Positions 10,374 through 21,559 of a stretch of DNA of 36,702 nucleotides are shown here, piece after piece (the stretch's first letter is position 1; the number at the start of each line of letters is the position of its first letter). The position numbers and the translations under genes were made by a program. The notes below the pieces were generated by a model, which saw only the letters and a program-made list of their open reading frames with translations, was not told the origin of the DNA and did no database searches. The stretch covers positions 3,840 through 40,541 of the forward strand of contig JAKCWW010002618.1 of NCBI GenBank assembly GCA_026260175.1, in the 5' to 3' direction. This DNA is from Reticulitermes lucifugus (taxonomy: Eukaryota; Arthropoda; Insecta; Blattodea; Rhinotermitidae).

Positions 10374-11214
10374 TATCAGTTAAAATTGTAAATCGACTCC
10401 GATGGTTGCGCAATTTAAGGCTGGAATGGTTTCGGACCAGACGGTTCGTAATATGACGTCGAGAAATAAAGAAAGAATGAAGAAAATAGGGAACCAAAGG
10501 AGGAAATTAATATATAAGTAAAGTCACAAATAAAGCAACAAACATGACGTGAAATGTATGAAGAAAAATAAAAAGTTAAAAAGAGGAAGGAAATGCAGAT
10601 AAAGAAGACAGAAAGGAAAATCGCTTTCAGTTTGAAATAGTTTTCTGAGGGTATTCCAAAATGTTTAAACAACATTACGGTATTGCCAGAAGCGGTGAAT
10701 TTGTGGCGGAACTCTGCTGTACTCTTTCCGTTTTGTACAATAAAAAGAATCATTGTACAGAACTTAGCAGCAGTAACATGAACGTTTGTCTTAGGTTGTG
10801 ACAAAGCCAGTTTAACGTTGTGTTTAACTAGCCTGAAATGCAGTGCACTGATCTGTACCATATATTTTACAAAAGGGCACTTACTAAATTCATGGACGAG
10901 AGTCATTCTCGACAAGCTAATGGTCACTCAAGTAGGCTAGTTAATAAATTCCCTGCTCTTTATGAGACCCGATGATTCATTACCGTGTCTACAAGAGCCC
11001 GCAAACCGACCTTATCTTGAGCTAAAAGAATTCAGTCCCCAACATTACACTGTTTAGTCAAAACCTCTTTATTATAATCCTCCCGTATATTTTGTTCGTC
11101 TAAGTCGCCCTGCAATTTCAAAATTTGTTTACTGTGACGGATGTTAAGCATTCATTGTGATTCAGTGTTGACGTTGATTTTATTTTTTTGGTGTTGACTT
11201 TGTGGGAAAGTGGT
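10374..11214. other. No gene recognised
   Basis: Holds a 170-codon minus-strand frame (10415-10927) whose C-terminal half is a hydrophobic, Phe/Ser-rich artefact of AT-rich sequence. No motif was identified. Confidence 0.4.
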
Positions 11215-11256
11215 TTGTTACGACGTTTCGGAGGAACCTTTTGCATCCATATTTAG
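11215..11256 (-). repeat. CGAAACGTCG-containing repeat fragment
   Basis: TTACGACGTTTCGGAGGAACC at 11219-11239 repeats the core of the unit at 21809-21826. Only about 40 bases are recognisable. Confidence 0.4.
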
Positions 11257-11369
11257 TGTTAAAGGGGATGTACTTTTCTATCCAATGCACCCCCATTTCC
11301 TAAAGAATGTTGCTTTTTGAAGGTTTCGAGGCTTCGCCCTTTCTTTCCCCTGATAAGTTTAGTATTAAG

Positions 11370-11521
11370 ATGATGATGATGAGTGTAGAACCTTGATGTA
11401 ATGATGCTGACGGGGGAAAATCCCACGTACTGGAAGAAAACCCTGTCTCAATGCCACTTTGTCTACAGGAAATCCTACGTGGAGTAGCCCAGGATCGAAC
11501 CCAATTTTCCTCGGTGGTTTA
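11370..11521 (-). mobile_element. SINE family S3, decayed partial copy
   Basis: CTGTCTCAATGCCACTTTGT, then GGATCGAACCC align with the B-box side of the S3 copies. The 3' end is not recognisable and the tRNA head is corrupted after 11500. Confidence 0.6.
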
Positions 11522-11990
11522 ACTTTTCGAAGACCAGAGTCATTATACACTATACATTTTACATGTATGCAAATACTCATTTCGTACCTTACAGAGAACA
11601 CCGTTTGCTTTCCTTAGAAAGAGCAATCGGCGAATTCTGTATAAGGGAACAGTCGCTGTTTATTGTGGAAATCAGACGGACCACATAAATACACTGTGTG
11701 GACAAAAAGAGGAGTTCTGATAATAAACCTGGCCGTACATGTACTAACGACTAGGCTTTAAATTGAATGAACATATGCCTATGTGTCCTGTGGAAGTAAA
11801 CATTGCTGTTGTTGTTAATTTGCATTTGTTTGGAAGAACGTCAGTAGCTATTTTGACACAGCTTCTTTGACGTCAGATTCTTGATATAACATATTTTGAA
11901 AGTAATTAAGTTTATTTTTAATCAATTTCATAGTCTTTTTAGAAAACAATATTATCTCCAGTTGTTACAATTTCATGTATGTAATTGCCT

Positions 11991-12241
11991 TTTTTTTGTG
12001 ACAAGGGCCCCGCAGCAGATGTTGCGGAGGCACCGCGGCCTTGAGGCTTATTGTGCAACCTTTTTTTTCGTTTTTCCATGTAATGGAGCACCGGTGGAAT
12101 GAAATTGACAGGGGAAAACTGAAGTACTCGAGGAAAAACCTGTCCCAGTGCCACTTTGTCCACCACAAATTCCACATGGACTGACCCGGGGCCTCCGCGG
12201 TGGGAGGCCGGTGGCTAACCGCCTGAGCCATGGCACGGCCC
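11991..12241 (-). mobile_element. SINE family S3 with deleted B box
   Basis: Full-length S3 by its 3' end (GGGCCCCGCAGCAGATGTTG on the + strand) and head. It is flanked by an 8-bp near-duplication AATTGCCT (11983-11990) and AATTGCTT (12242-12249). About 12 bases that include the B box are missing between two CCCGGG runs near 12185. Confidence 0.85.
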
Positions 12242-12249
12242 AATTGCTT

Positions 12250-13504
12250 CAGTTGCTTTAAAGCCATAAATATTTAGCTATTGAGATATGGAGGGAGATT
12301 TCCTTTTCACTGACACTACCAAAACAGAAGTAATTCAACGCAGAGGAGGCTGGTTTCTAGACAATATTTGTTACTCGAAGTACTGGGGAGGTTACCTCCC
12401 TCATAATAATAAAACCGAGGTGCTGCAGAGCAGACTGTCTAAAATACCGGACATAAACCTGCCCAAAATGTAGTATCTACAAAGATTTTCCCGACGCCAT
12501 GGTAATGTTAACGCACACGAAGTGATCTAACATAAATTGTTAGATAGATTAGCACCAAGTTCACGTCATCTACCCGCAAGTAATTTGATAAGTGAATGCA
12601 TCCGAATGAAATTATTTGGCCTATGTTAACAATCTGTGATGAAAAAGCTAATGTACTGTGTAAGGTTGCCTTCCATTAGAAAATCGGCTTAGTCGTTAAA
12701 CCTTACAAGACCGTATAGACGTTACCGCGTAACTCGTGCTTAATTTCCGTGATTTCTTTGACAGTGATCGATGTGGTTTCTGCCTGCTGCAGGCAAAATA
12801 GACAATTACACCGAGTTCTGGAACGGTGCTACCGCTGAATGCTTTTGGCATTAGACGGTACCGGAGCCCCTCCCCACTCACCGTTTCACAAACACACACA
12901 CACAAAGTGTGCTGCACCTTTGAATGACATGAAATGCTAACGTGCATAAAGAAGTATACATTAATTTCTTTTTCGTTATTATTACAATGGAGTAAAGTTT
13001 TGGATGAACAGTACCATTTGAAAGGAACATGCAGCGGGCTACAAAGGAAACAAGAACAAATGTTTTATTTGCTATTTTCCACTTCCCATTCACCTTCAAG
13101 TTAATCTGAGTTGGATAGACATGTACTGTTGCAAAGCGAATAGCACTGCTGATTGACTTACACAAGCAGAAATTATTTTTAATCCTTCTTCGTAAAATAA
13201 TCTACGTAGGCTGTCTAAACATTTCAAATTGGATTTTAAGGTTAATGTTATTGTCTTGTTGGAGGTCATGTTTTGGTAATCACATATTAATGTTTCAGAA
13301 AAATTTGTTGCCTTCATCTCCAAAGTAGATCTTCTTTCCTGTAAGGTGGAGGCAGCAGATTTCTCCGAAACTGGTACATGTCAAACATATGGTCACATCC
13401 AATAAGACTGAGTCGTAATACATTGAGCGCTGTGGGGACAATGTGTCTGTTTGTATGATCTGTGCTTTATATCATCTACTGACTTCGGTACAATGCATCG
13501 GCTA
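12250..13504. other. No gene recognised
   Basis: Only short frames and a short (AC)n near 12893. Nothing recurs elsewhere in the window. Confidence 0.45.
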
Positions 13505-13590
13505 TTAACCCTCATCGGTCCTTTGTCGAATTAAACTCGACAGCGCTTTACGTTGTACCAGGTCCAATGTCGAGCTCAAATCGACAGGTT
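13505..13590. repeat. Possible piggyBac-like end with two matched hairpins
   Basis: TTAACCCTCATCGGTCC at 13505 looks like a piggyBac terminus. Two 19-base hairpins follow, 13524-13542 and 13568-13586, each TGTCGA, 7-base spacer, TCGACA. I found no matching right end. Confidence 0.3.
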
Positions 13591-14839
13591 AGACTCCTCT
13601 TATCCTGTGGCCGCTTTTGAACTTTAAATGTTAGGTATTTTCTGGAAAATTAAATTGGATCAGAGTGTTTGAATTCACAAGAATAATTTGGACTGAAAAA
13701 GTTAAGAAAATTAATAAGCCCTAAATTTGAGAGGATATCCCAAAATGAATATACCACAAAGAAAGTCAAATGCGAGCAACTTTGCTGGTAATTGATATAA
13801 TGTAGGAGTTTTGACAAGAGTAGAAGCATTAGATGTATAAGTTATAGACTGCTGTAATTTATCATGGTATTACTCAGACACTCGCGAGTTAATAGAATGT
13901 ATTTCAATTTATGACGACGTGTTTCCTTATACAGTTTTATTTGACAGTATGTTTATTCATTATTGAGAAGAAATGCAACGAAAAATGCGGAACTTAAAAA
14001 TGCCACTGAATTTCAGTTGTAAAACATCTTAGAAAGTGATTGCGAAGACCATGAAAAAGATGGAAACGTAAAATTAGGAAGGATCTTGGGTAACATGTTG
14101 CGATGATGCAAACTGTTCTGACCTCTAGACGTGCGGTTTTATGGGATGAGACAGCGAATAATCTTGTAGGTAGGTAACATTTCGAACATTCTGCCTCGAC
14201 TTTGCGAAGGTGGAGACAGCGTGTTTGTTTGAAACGTACGTATCAATGTACATGATTATACTATATCAAAATGTATTGAGTATCACAATTTTTACTCTCA
14301 CCATGCAGGCTTGTAAAACTATGTGGATTGAAGTAGATTAATTTTGGATCCCATAGTGGGCTTCGTTAACCTTCGAGTTCTAGCATGGAGGTAGTTAGTT
14401 AGTTAGTTAGTCATTCAGTCGATCATTTTGACGGAACGTTGATTAATCTTTATAATAGAGACGGAGTGTTTTCTTGGAGGTAGGAACTGAAGTTTCCAAC
14501 ACTGCTTCACCCTTTTGAGACTTGGTGGTAGAAAGAAGGGCGTGCATGGACATCCTGAGTATTGATTGTGCCAGCATGTGCTTGGTTATATCGTCCGTAC
14601 ACCTCGTTCTCGCTTTGATTGGGGGAAGAAGGATTGGTGTGAACAGTTCGGACGGTCGAAGAGCAGCCTCCGGACCAATGGCTCCCGCCCGCACCATCTT
14701 GCGCCATCAGCAGCACCACCAAGACAGGTCGGTGGCCCCACTAATTTATAAGCTCAAGGGTAGGACCAGCAATATCCATAACAACCCTGATAACTGGAGG
14801 TACCGTACCGTGATTGTGACTTTGTAAGGCGGGTTAGAT
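13591..14839. other. No gene recognised
   Basis: Overlapping frames of 60-100 codons on both strands at 14443-14827 reflect a locally GC-richer stretch. They have no homology that I recognise. A short (TTAG)n lies at 14393-14411. Confidence 0.4.
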
Positions 14840-15030
14840 CGGATGAATGGAATGAGCAGATGTAGTATGTAGCACGGGTGAATGAAGTGAGTGAAACATA
14901 CAAACGTTTGGTTGGAAGATGTGAAGGGAAAAGACTACTTGAGCGAATTTTATGTAAATCGGAGGATAATATTAAAATGGGTCTTAGAGAAGCATAATGT
15001 TACTATGTCGACTGAGTTGCAGCATATTGA
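14840..15030 (+). pseudogene. LINE C-terminal remnant
   Basis: Frame from 14843 reads YVARVNEVSETYKRLVGRCE, then GKRLLERILCKSEDNIKMGL followed by REA and a stop. This is the common non-LTR C-terminal pattern in which a Gly-Lys-Arg-Pro-Leu-Gly-Arg-Pro-type block precedes WEDNIKMDLREV. One early stop is in frame. Confidence 0.6.
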
Positions 15031-15788
15031 GTATGGGGCCCATATAAATCTTTTGTGAACATGGTATGTTCCATTGGGTTCCATAACAATAGGGGATTTG
15101 TTTACTAGACTATAATTGAGGAAGAAAGACCTTGTAGTTCGTATTTAATAATATCGTTCTGAAAGTGCTATTGGTTAGTTTGTGGACACAATCCACAAAT
15201 ACAAGATTTTGTTTTGTGTTAATCTGTAACATGTTCCTACGAAATTAATTTACAGCACATTATTAACAATACATAAGTCATTTCGGAGTATACACAGTTT
15301 ATTTAACATTTACAATTCCGTGTTTCACATGCATTTAGTGTAAATATAAGCCATAAGCAGCTGTAAGGAGAATACAGCGTGCGGTGTTATCTCTGTATTT
15401 GTTAAATGTGCATTGTGGCAAAAAGATAGAGCAATTTACAGGGAAGTACGAATCATTGAAATAGGGTGTGTGGTAGTGTATTGAATGCATGTGGTTCGAG
15501 ATAGGGCTCGCTGTGGGCTATTTTGTACAGGACAATGAATCTGCCACGTTTTAAGTGCGTTAACAAAAAAAAAATGCGAAAAGCGACTATTAGCTTCGTC
15601 ATATAGTTTGCATGTCTGTCCTTCCGCATGGAATAGCTCAGCTCCCTGGCATACAGATCGCATCTATGTGGGGCCATATTATATTAAAAAGGTCATCAGC
15701 TGTCCTGTATGTACTTGCAAACTGCAAGATATGCGTCTTCATGTGAAATGTTTGTTAAAGTCCAATTATAAACAGAGTTAAATGTGAT
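15031..15788. other. No gene recognised
   Basis: AT-rich sequence with short frames only. Confidence 0.45.
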
Positions 15789-15990
15789 CTTCGCTCTTCT
15801 GGGATGTTACGCAACGTAGATTGTAAGTTGGTTACCGACGTTTCGTGACAACCTGTCGGTCCCATCTTCAAGAGTGAAGCACTCCAAGAAGAATGGGCTG
15901 CTTGACCCCTAAAGATGGACCGATATATTGTCCCGAAACGTCGGTAACCAACTACCAATCTACGCTGCGTAACATCCCAGAAGAGCGAAG
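15789..15990. mobile_element. Foldback element of the CGAAACGTCGG family
   Basis: Two inverted arms of about 80 bases (15789-15870 and 15911-15990) around a 40-base centre. The outer 57 bases of each arm pair almost perfectly, from CTTCGCTCTTCTGGGATGTT on the left to its complement AACATCCCAGAAGAGCGAAG on the right. Each arm carries the CGAAACGTCGGTAACCAACT motif. The single-arm relative at 21776 shows that each arm is one unit of a dispersed repeat. Confidence 0.8.
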
Positions 15991-16132
15991 ACCCTGCTTC
16001 ACCTCGTATTTAGTAATTTTAGTAATTTACGGATTACTTTTGTAAGATACATTTAGCAGGCAAATTAGGACATTAAGACAGACTTCACCGTAGCAGAACA
16101 TATCTTGCACTTTCACGTGAGTTGCAGTTTAA

Positions 16133-16361
16133 CCCTTTAAAGACGAAGCGTAAACTGTTTCATTTAAAAGACCCAGTTCGTACCGCGCAGTAAACACTTT
16201 TCGTCTCGGTTAAAAAAACAAATCAATTTATGTTATATAAGGCAAAAGTCGGCGTTTGTTGTAATATAAATACAGTAGACATAAATACAGTGTGGGCAGA
16301 ATGTAGAATTTGTGAATGTTAAAACTGTTGATGCATCAAGTAGCCATTAGGCTTTAAAAGG
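16133..16361. mobile_element. piggyBac-type MITE (229 bp)
   Basis: Flanked by TTAA at 16129-16132 and 16362-16365. The ends are inverted: CCCTTTAAAGAC on the left and, reversed from the right, CCTTTTAAAGCC, 10 of 12 matching. TTAA targets and CCC-type ends are typical of piggyBac. No coding capacity. Confidence 0.6.
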
Positions 16362-16365
16362 TTAA

Positions 16366-17143
16366 ATGTAGTTGGTTAATTTGTAATGCATTTGGTTACA
16401 TTTCGTACTCTTTGTATCTTATTGCTTTATGTAATTGTAACTTCTGAGCAATATTGCTTAGTCAGCACATTACTGGGCACGAATTTGTATTAACTTCATC
16501 GCTGAGTCAGCTTTTAATCCAAAGTATTTTGTTGTTTCAAGGGGTTTTATGTAATTTGTGTTGTATTTTGTGCTAGTTTTGTAATTGGCCACCGTCTTCT
16601 TAAACTGGCACGTTAATAAACAGAAATTGAACTGAATTACTATGTGACCTCTTGAAATATCTCATCGCCCTGTTTCTGAACACCGCCCAGCGTGTCCTGT
16701 TTCTTACGCAATGCCAGCGCCCTATTTCTTACTGTTTCATCAGCTCGCATGTAAGCAAGTACAGCACAGTGCCTGCAAAGTTCATCACGTTACAAATGAC
16801 TGCGTATTATTTGCGTTGCTGGCCGTTCTTGACCTGTTTATACATTTACAAGTTCGCCAGCAGAACCTGATCTCGCCCTGCCTTTCCGCATTTTCCACTT
16901 GACTGGTATCGCCTACCAGTGGATCATTGTTTTATTTAAGTAATGCTTATGTTCAGGGAAACTAAGCAGAGTCTTTGTAATACAGTTGATATAGCTACTT
17001 TAATCTAAGTGGAATGAAATATGTGAGGAATGGGGGTATTACATAACAAAGCGCTACAGTTCTGGACCTGAGAAGCAGAGGAGAGTAAGTCCATTGTTAT
17101 CATATTTGAGATAATACATCGTTTTTCTTAGACCAATGTGTGA
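16366..17143. other. No gene recognised
   Basis: Two overlapping + strand frames of 63-72 codons at 16652-16902 have no recognisable motif. Confidence 0.4.
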
Positions 17144-17384
17144 ATTTTTTTCATGGCTCGACAGCCCTCGTGAGCCTAGGCCTTCTTATTGTTGAGGTTT
17201 TGATATCACACTCAGGCACACCATAGTCGGTAGGACTCCTCCGGTCCAGTCGCAGACCTCTACCTGACAACAAACAACACTCACAAGACAGACATCCATG
17301 GCCCCGGCGGAAATCGAACTCACAATCCCAGCAAGCCAACGGCCGCAGATCCACGCCTTAGACCGCACGGCTACCGGGATTGGC
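17144..17384 (-). mobile_element. SINE family S1, reverse copy
   Basis: Starts on the + strand with a T-run (the poly-A tail), then GGCTCGACAGCCC and GCCTAGGCC, the complement of the S1 tail. It ends with the tRNA-like head, whose B box reads GAGTTCGATTTCC on the minus strand. It aligns with the copies at 1079, 1 and 36617. Confidence 0.8.
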
Positions 17385-17504
17385 AATATGTGACTTCATT
17401 CATTCTGTCTGTCTCACGACAGGTCCGTTACCTCTTCCAAAGCGAGTTCTCCACAGAGTGCGATCTAGTGCTTCCTCTTTCAATTTTCAGTATCCTCTCT
17501 TTTT
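17385..17504. repeat. Probable interspersed-repeat remnant
   Basis: The + strand pseudo-peptide SVCLTTGPLPLPKRVLHRVR, followed by SSASSFNFQYP, is one I remember as recurring in spurious insect gene models, which marks it as a dispersed repeat and not a gene. It sits between an S1 and an S2 SINE. Class unknown. Confidence 0.3.
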
Positions 17505-17650
17505 TTTAAGTAGGGGGAGTAGAAGAATAGATCCACTCATTCTTAATCTTGGCACTTGTTGGAGATGAGTGGTCAACTTCACGCGCCAGCCGCTTTACCT
17601 CCACGGACAGCACTCCCCGTTCTCATTGAATAGGAGACTGGCACGGTCCC
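17505..17650 (-). mobile_element. SINE family S2, reverse 3' portion
   Basis: The minus strand reads CTCCTATTCAATGAGAACGG, GGTAAAGCGGC, GCGTGAAGTTGACCACTCAT and AAGATTAAGAATGAGTGGA, in the same order as the 3' body of S2 at 2480-2610. No tRNA head is visible, so the copy is 5'-truncated. Confidence 0.7.
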
Positions 17651-18028
17651 AGAGACGGTCGGTCTGGTCGTTGTGGAGAAGAGACCTTAATTATTACGTC
17701 ATGTAACGAGGAAGTTCAGACTTTCTGCAACCCAACTAACATCGCTAGGATGTCAAATCACGGAGTTTGCAATGGCTGGAAAAATGACTCGCATGCTGAG
17801 AGAAGGAAATGCATACAGATTTTTCGAAGATGCCATTTGTAAGATCAGTGTGAGCTGGGAGGACAGAATTCAAAATGATCTTAGGGAAACAGAAAGAGAG
17901 GGCCCGAAGTGAACGGGTCAGGTTCATAGTTGCGTCCCGTGGCCGACTTAGGTTTGGGCGGTACTGAATTTCGGTTCTACAGCCACAGCGTAAGTTACCT
18001 GCTATAAATTATTGCAGAGGTTTAACCA

Positions 18029-18030
<2 letters not shown>

Positions 18031-18084
<54 letters not shown>
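18031..18084. repeat. (TTA)n microsatellite, 18 units
   Basis: Uninterrupted TTA repeat immediately before an S2 SINE. Confidence 0.97.
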
Positions 18085-18085
<1 letters not shown>

Positions 18086-18092
18086 AACGTGA

Positions 18093-18400
18093 TGTGCCGG
18101 AATACGTAGTCAGTATAGTGACTACTCTACGGGCTGGACGATCCGGTGTTCAAATCCTGGCAGGGGCAAAGAGATTTTCTCTTCTCCAAAACGTGGAGAC
18201 GGGCTTGGGTGCTCATCCAACCTCCTATTCCATGGGTGCCGCGAATTCTTTCATCATGGTTAAAGCAGCCGGAACGTGAAGTTGACCACTCACCTCCATC
18301 CAGTTTCGAGGTTAAGAATGAGAGGAGCTATACCTCCTGTCCCCCTTTATGTATTTATCGCTTGTACAGGGAGATAACTTTGTCTTTAGTATTACAGCGT
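18093..18400 (+). mobile_element. SINE family S2, full-length copy
   Basis: Begins TGCCGGAATACGTAGTCAGT (decayed A box), has B box GTGTTCAAATCCTGGC, then CCTCCTATTCCATGGGTGCC, GAAGTTGACCACTCACCTCC, GGTTAAGAATGAGAGGAGC and TTGTACAGGGAGATAACTTT. It sits directly after an 18-unit (TTA)n tract. Confidence 0.8.
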
Positions 18401-19299
18401 GTCAAATAGGCCTATTCGTATCTGATGGAAGGAACGTTTTCCCCGTGTGTCATTGAATCGCTGGAATAAGGTAAATTCACGTCACTGACGGAATAATGAA
18501 AACTCACGTACCTTAAGATGAAATCTCATGTTATGCATGATTTGCATGGAGGACACAAGTTGCTGGTATAAACATTCTTTCTTATGAAATTAAAAGCAGT
18601 GTATGTTTGTAATGGCTTGTTGTATCGAATAAAAACTTTCATATTTTGTATGATATATGTATGATGTTCTGATTGTTTAGTGACACTAAAGTTACTTTAT
18701 CTAGGCGTAAGCTTCCGACATCAGTGGCATATACACTTACAATTGGTTGAAATAATTTGAAATTATAATATTAAATTCACCCATAATAATTTACTAATGT
18801 GAACATATATCAGTATATCTTGATATATGCTATTTTCTTCTTAGATTTAATATTCTTGTAATTTATCATTGAGGTTGCATCGTGCTGTGCTTCTGGTTTG
18901 GATCCAGTTGAAATGTTGCCTACAAGTTTGGTTGGAAGAAGCCAGCAGGAAACTTAGGCTGCAAGATAAAACGATTCTGAAGCGAATGATAGCAATTTAT
19001 CACCAGTGTAATTTATGTTTGTTACTGTCATTCCCAGACATCTTACTTCTCCACAGTTCGGTGCTTATATCGAATAGTTACTCGTACTTGCAGGCTTACG
19101 TACAAGCCCTTATCCTTGCTGTAGCAATGCCACCTCTTATGTACAGATTATCTAAAGTTTTGCCCTTCGAAGTATACAATCTACCTCATAATTTCAGTGC
19201 CTACTTTACAGACGACATAGTCCGTCTGCGGTATAAAGACGAACTGGTTTAGGAAAATAGCAGTTTTGAACTAATGGATTTTTGGACCTTTTCCATCGT
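18401..19299. other. Unassigned; contains an unexplained 127-codon frame
   Basis: The frame 18869-19252 (+) encodes a Leu-rich peptide with no motif that I recognise. It ends shortly before a CGAAACGT repeat, so it may belong to the same transposon. Confidence 0.35.
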
Positions 19300-19358
19300 A
19301 TGTATTGGAATTTAACACACTACGTTTCGGGGACAGGATCGTCTTCTTCTTCAGACTT
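19300..19358 (-). repeat. CGAAACGT repeat split by an S3 SINE
   Basis: The minus strand reads CTGAAGAAGAAGACGATCCT, then GTCCCCGAAACGTAGTG. The order CTGAAGA ... CGAAACGT is the same as in the other units, but the sequence between them does not form a proper stem. The unit continues on the other side of the SINE after 19640. Confidence 0.4.
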
Positions 19359-19639
19359 TTTTTTGTGAAGGGCCCCGCAGCAGATGCTCAAACGCACCGC
19401 AGCTTTGAGGCTTGTTGTGCAACCCTGTGATGAAAATGATTAGTGTTTCTTCGTTTTTCCGAGTAATGGAACACCAGTGAAATGAAATTGACAGGGGAAA
19501 ACCAAAGTACTCGGGAAAAAACCTGTCCCAGTGCCACTTTGTCCACCACAAATCCCACATGGACTGACCGGGGATCGAACCCCGGCCTCCGCGGTGAGAG
19601 GCCGGCGACTAACCGCCTGAACCATGGCACGGCCCGTCC
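19359..19639 (-). mobile_element. SINE family S3, intact-looking copy
   Basis: The T-run at 19359 is followed by GTGAAGGGCCCCGCAGCAG. The minus-strand head reads GCCATGGTTCAGGCGGTTAG (A box) and GGGGTTCGATCCCCGG (B box). It is flanked by TCAGACTT at 19351-19358 and 19640-19647. It is inserted inside a CGAAACGT-family repeat. Confidence 0.88.
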
Positions 19640-19659
19640 TCAGACTTGCTCCTTCCAAA

Positions 19660-21559
19660 ACAACTGTCACTACATGATGATTATTTACATTGTAATTAAA
19701 GCCGGATTAACGTCAAATTTATTACAACATATTCCAATAACAGTTTAAAAAAATGGTTATGCAAATTGCACTAAACATCAAATACATAACGTAAATTGCA
19801 CTGTGCGTATAATACACAATACATGGGGCCAGAATGAATGCAGAGTTTTATTTAATGTTAAAGGAAGTGGTGAATGTAGTGACCACCGTGCTTTAAATAG
19901 TTAAGGCAATCAACCGAACTCCAAGGATGGAGGTTTTAACAATCATAAGGCTTTACAGGAATGCGGATGCCCATGACCTGTACGGAAATACAAGCAATGA
20001 TTGCTGCCGAGATATGTGCGTAAATTACATCATATTGAGGCCTAAGGAAGTTTTTATTTTCCTCCTGATGACAGGTTTACCGACTTGTAACTTGTTTGTC
20101 TAATGTCCTGTTGTGGTTTATGGCATTGTCTGCCACGCATGTCACCGCCAGCCACCAGCGTCTCCCACAGGCACCAGAACACAGAATTCTCGGAAGGGAA
20201 TTTTCATGCTACAGAATACATGAGTTGGATCCTCTGATTGTGAAAGACAGTTGCCTCAAAAAGCCCGTCTCCCTTTTACTGTGTCAGAATAATTGAACGT
20301 GGGACGATGAAGTGTCGCCAGCGAACCAACTAATTTCATTGAGCTGTTGAAAAACTGGTAGCAGCTCATCTGGAAAATAAATTAGTCGCATTTTATATAA
20401 ACCCAAGGCTTACTGTCATGTTCACAGCATCATTGTACTAGACCCTATACAGAGTCAGTTGAAATCACCCCACACCACCACACTATTATTTTAAGATCCA
20501 ATTTAATATTATCCTCCCATCTCTGCCTATGTCTCCAAAGTAGTCTCTGCTGTTCCAGTTTTGTTCCCCCCCCTCCCGTTTATGAAACCTTAACTATAGA
20601 ACACTGATCAAAGAATACCTCCTGCATTATAATCTTATCGCTTTTACAATGTTTCGATTTTTTGTAACCACTGACGGAGTTCCAGGCCTTAATTCTGTCC
20701 GGAGGTAAAGTGAAAAGCGCGCCATGCAGATCTACAGGAGACAGATTCTTGAGACTTTTTGCTTTTAAATTACTTTACTCAAGCATGAACAGCACAGATA
20801 TGAACGTGAAATACCTTTGAAGTCCTGAAGCTGACACCACGGTCTTTAAATCCCAACATGCTTCAAATAACGCTGTTGTATCTATAGATGAAGTTGCTTC
20901 CCTTTTAATACATCCGCCCTTTTTCCCGTTCGTAATTGCTTAAACGTGCAGTAGAACATCACTCGATCCTGCGTCTCAGCATAAACGATATATTACGTGA
21001 CGCAATGTTGGTACCTCCAGAGTACTGAGTTCTGTCGCTTTGTTTCTAAGTAACTGTGAATATCTCTCAGATTCTGAAGCCACCAGGGACATTAAATGAA
21101 CTTTATTTTTCTCTGCATCCTGTAATGTTGTCTTCATAGGGATATAAGTTTGGTAAGAAAAATAATAGCTATTGGCACTAACTTGTACTGTATTAGTGCC
21201 CAAAGAACCAAAACTTAAAAGTTTCTGTGTCAAGACACTTGAATATTGAAGAGCGTGTCACCTAATCCTGGAGCGAAAGGTCTGTTCTGTCGACACTGCT
21301 GTCGGCCTACTGCATTTGTATAGAGTGTCTAGGTGGCTATAAACTGAAGTGGAAATGCTGGACTGGTGACCAATCTGACAAGATGGCTTCCCGGTTTTGC
21401 ATCTGTTAAAACATCAAATCTGCGTACTGACATATCTGTTCTTTAAGGGTAAAAGAATTTATGAAGTACCACCACCAGTTATATCGATCTTCCCTAGCCG
21501 ATATATCTGCCATCTGGTAGCATGGTACATAATAAATGTATTATTGCCTAACAGTAAGG
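19660..21559. other. No gene recognised
   Basis: Only frames under 90 codons. Nothing recurs in the window. Confidence 0.45.

Noticed and set aside
10415..10927. 170-codon minus-strand open frame with apparent hydrophobic segments
   Set aside because: The hydrophobic part is AT-rich sequence read as Phe, Ile and Ser. I recognise no family.
14393..14411. (TTAG)n tract as a telomere-like repeat
   Set aside because: The insect telomere unit is TTAGG. This is only a few TTAG units.
14443..14827. Overlapping frames on both strands
   Set aside because: Neither strand gives a recognisable protein; both are probably by-products of local base composition.
18869..19252. 127-codon + strand open frame
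   Set aside because: No motif, no signal peptide, no clear splice context, and it lies among transposon remnants. I cannot support a gene.
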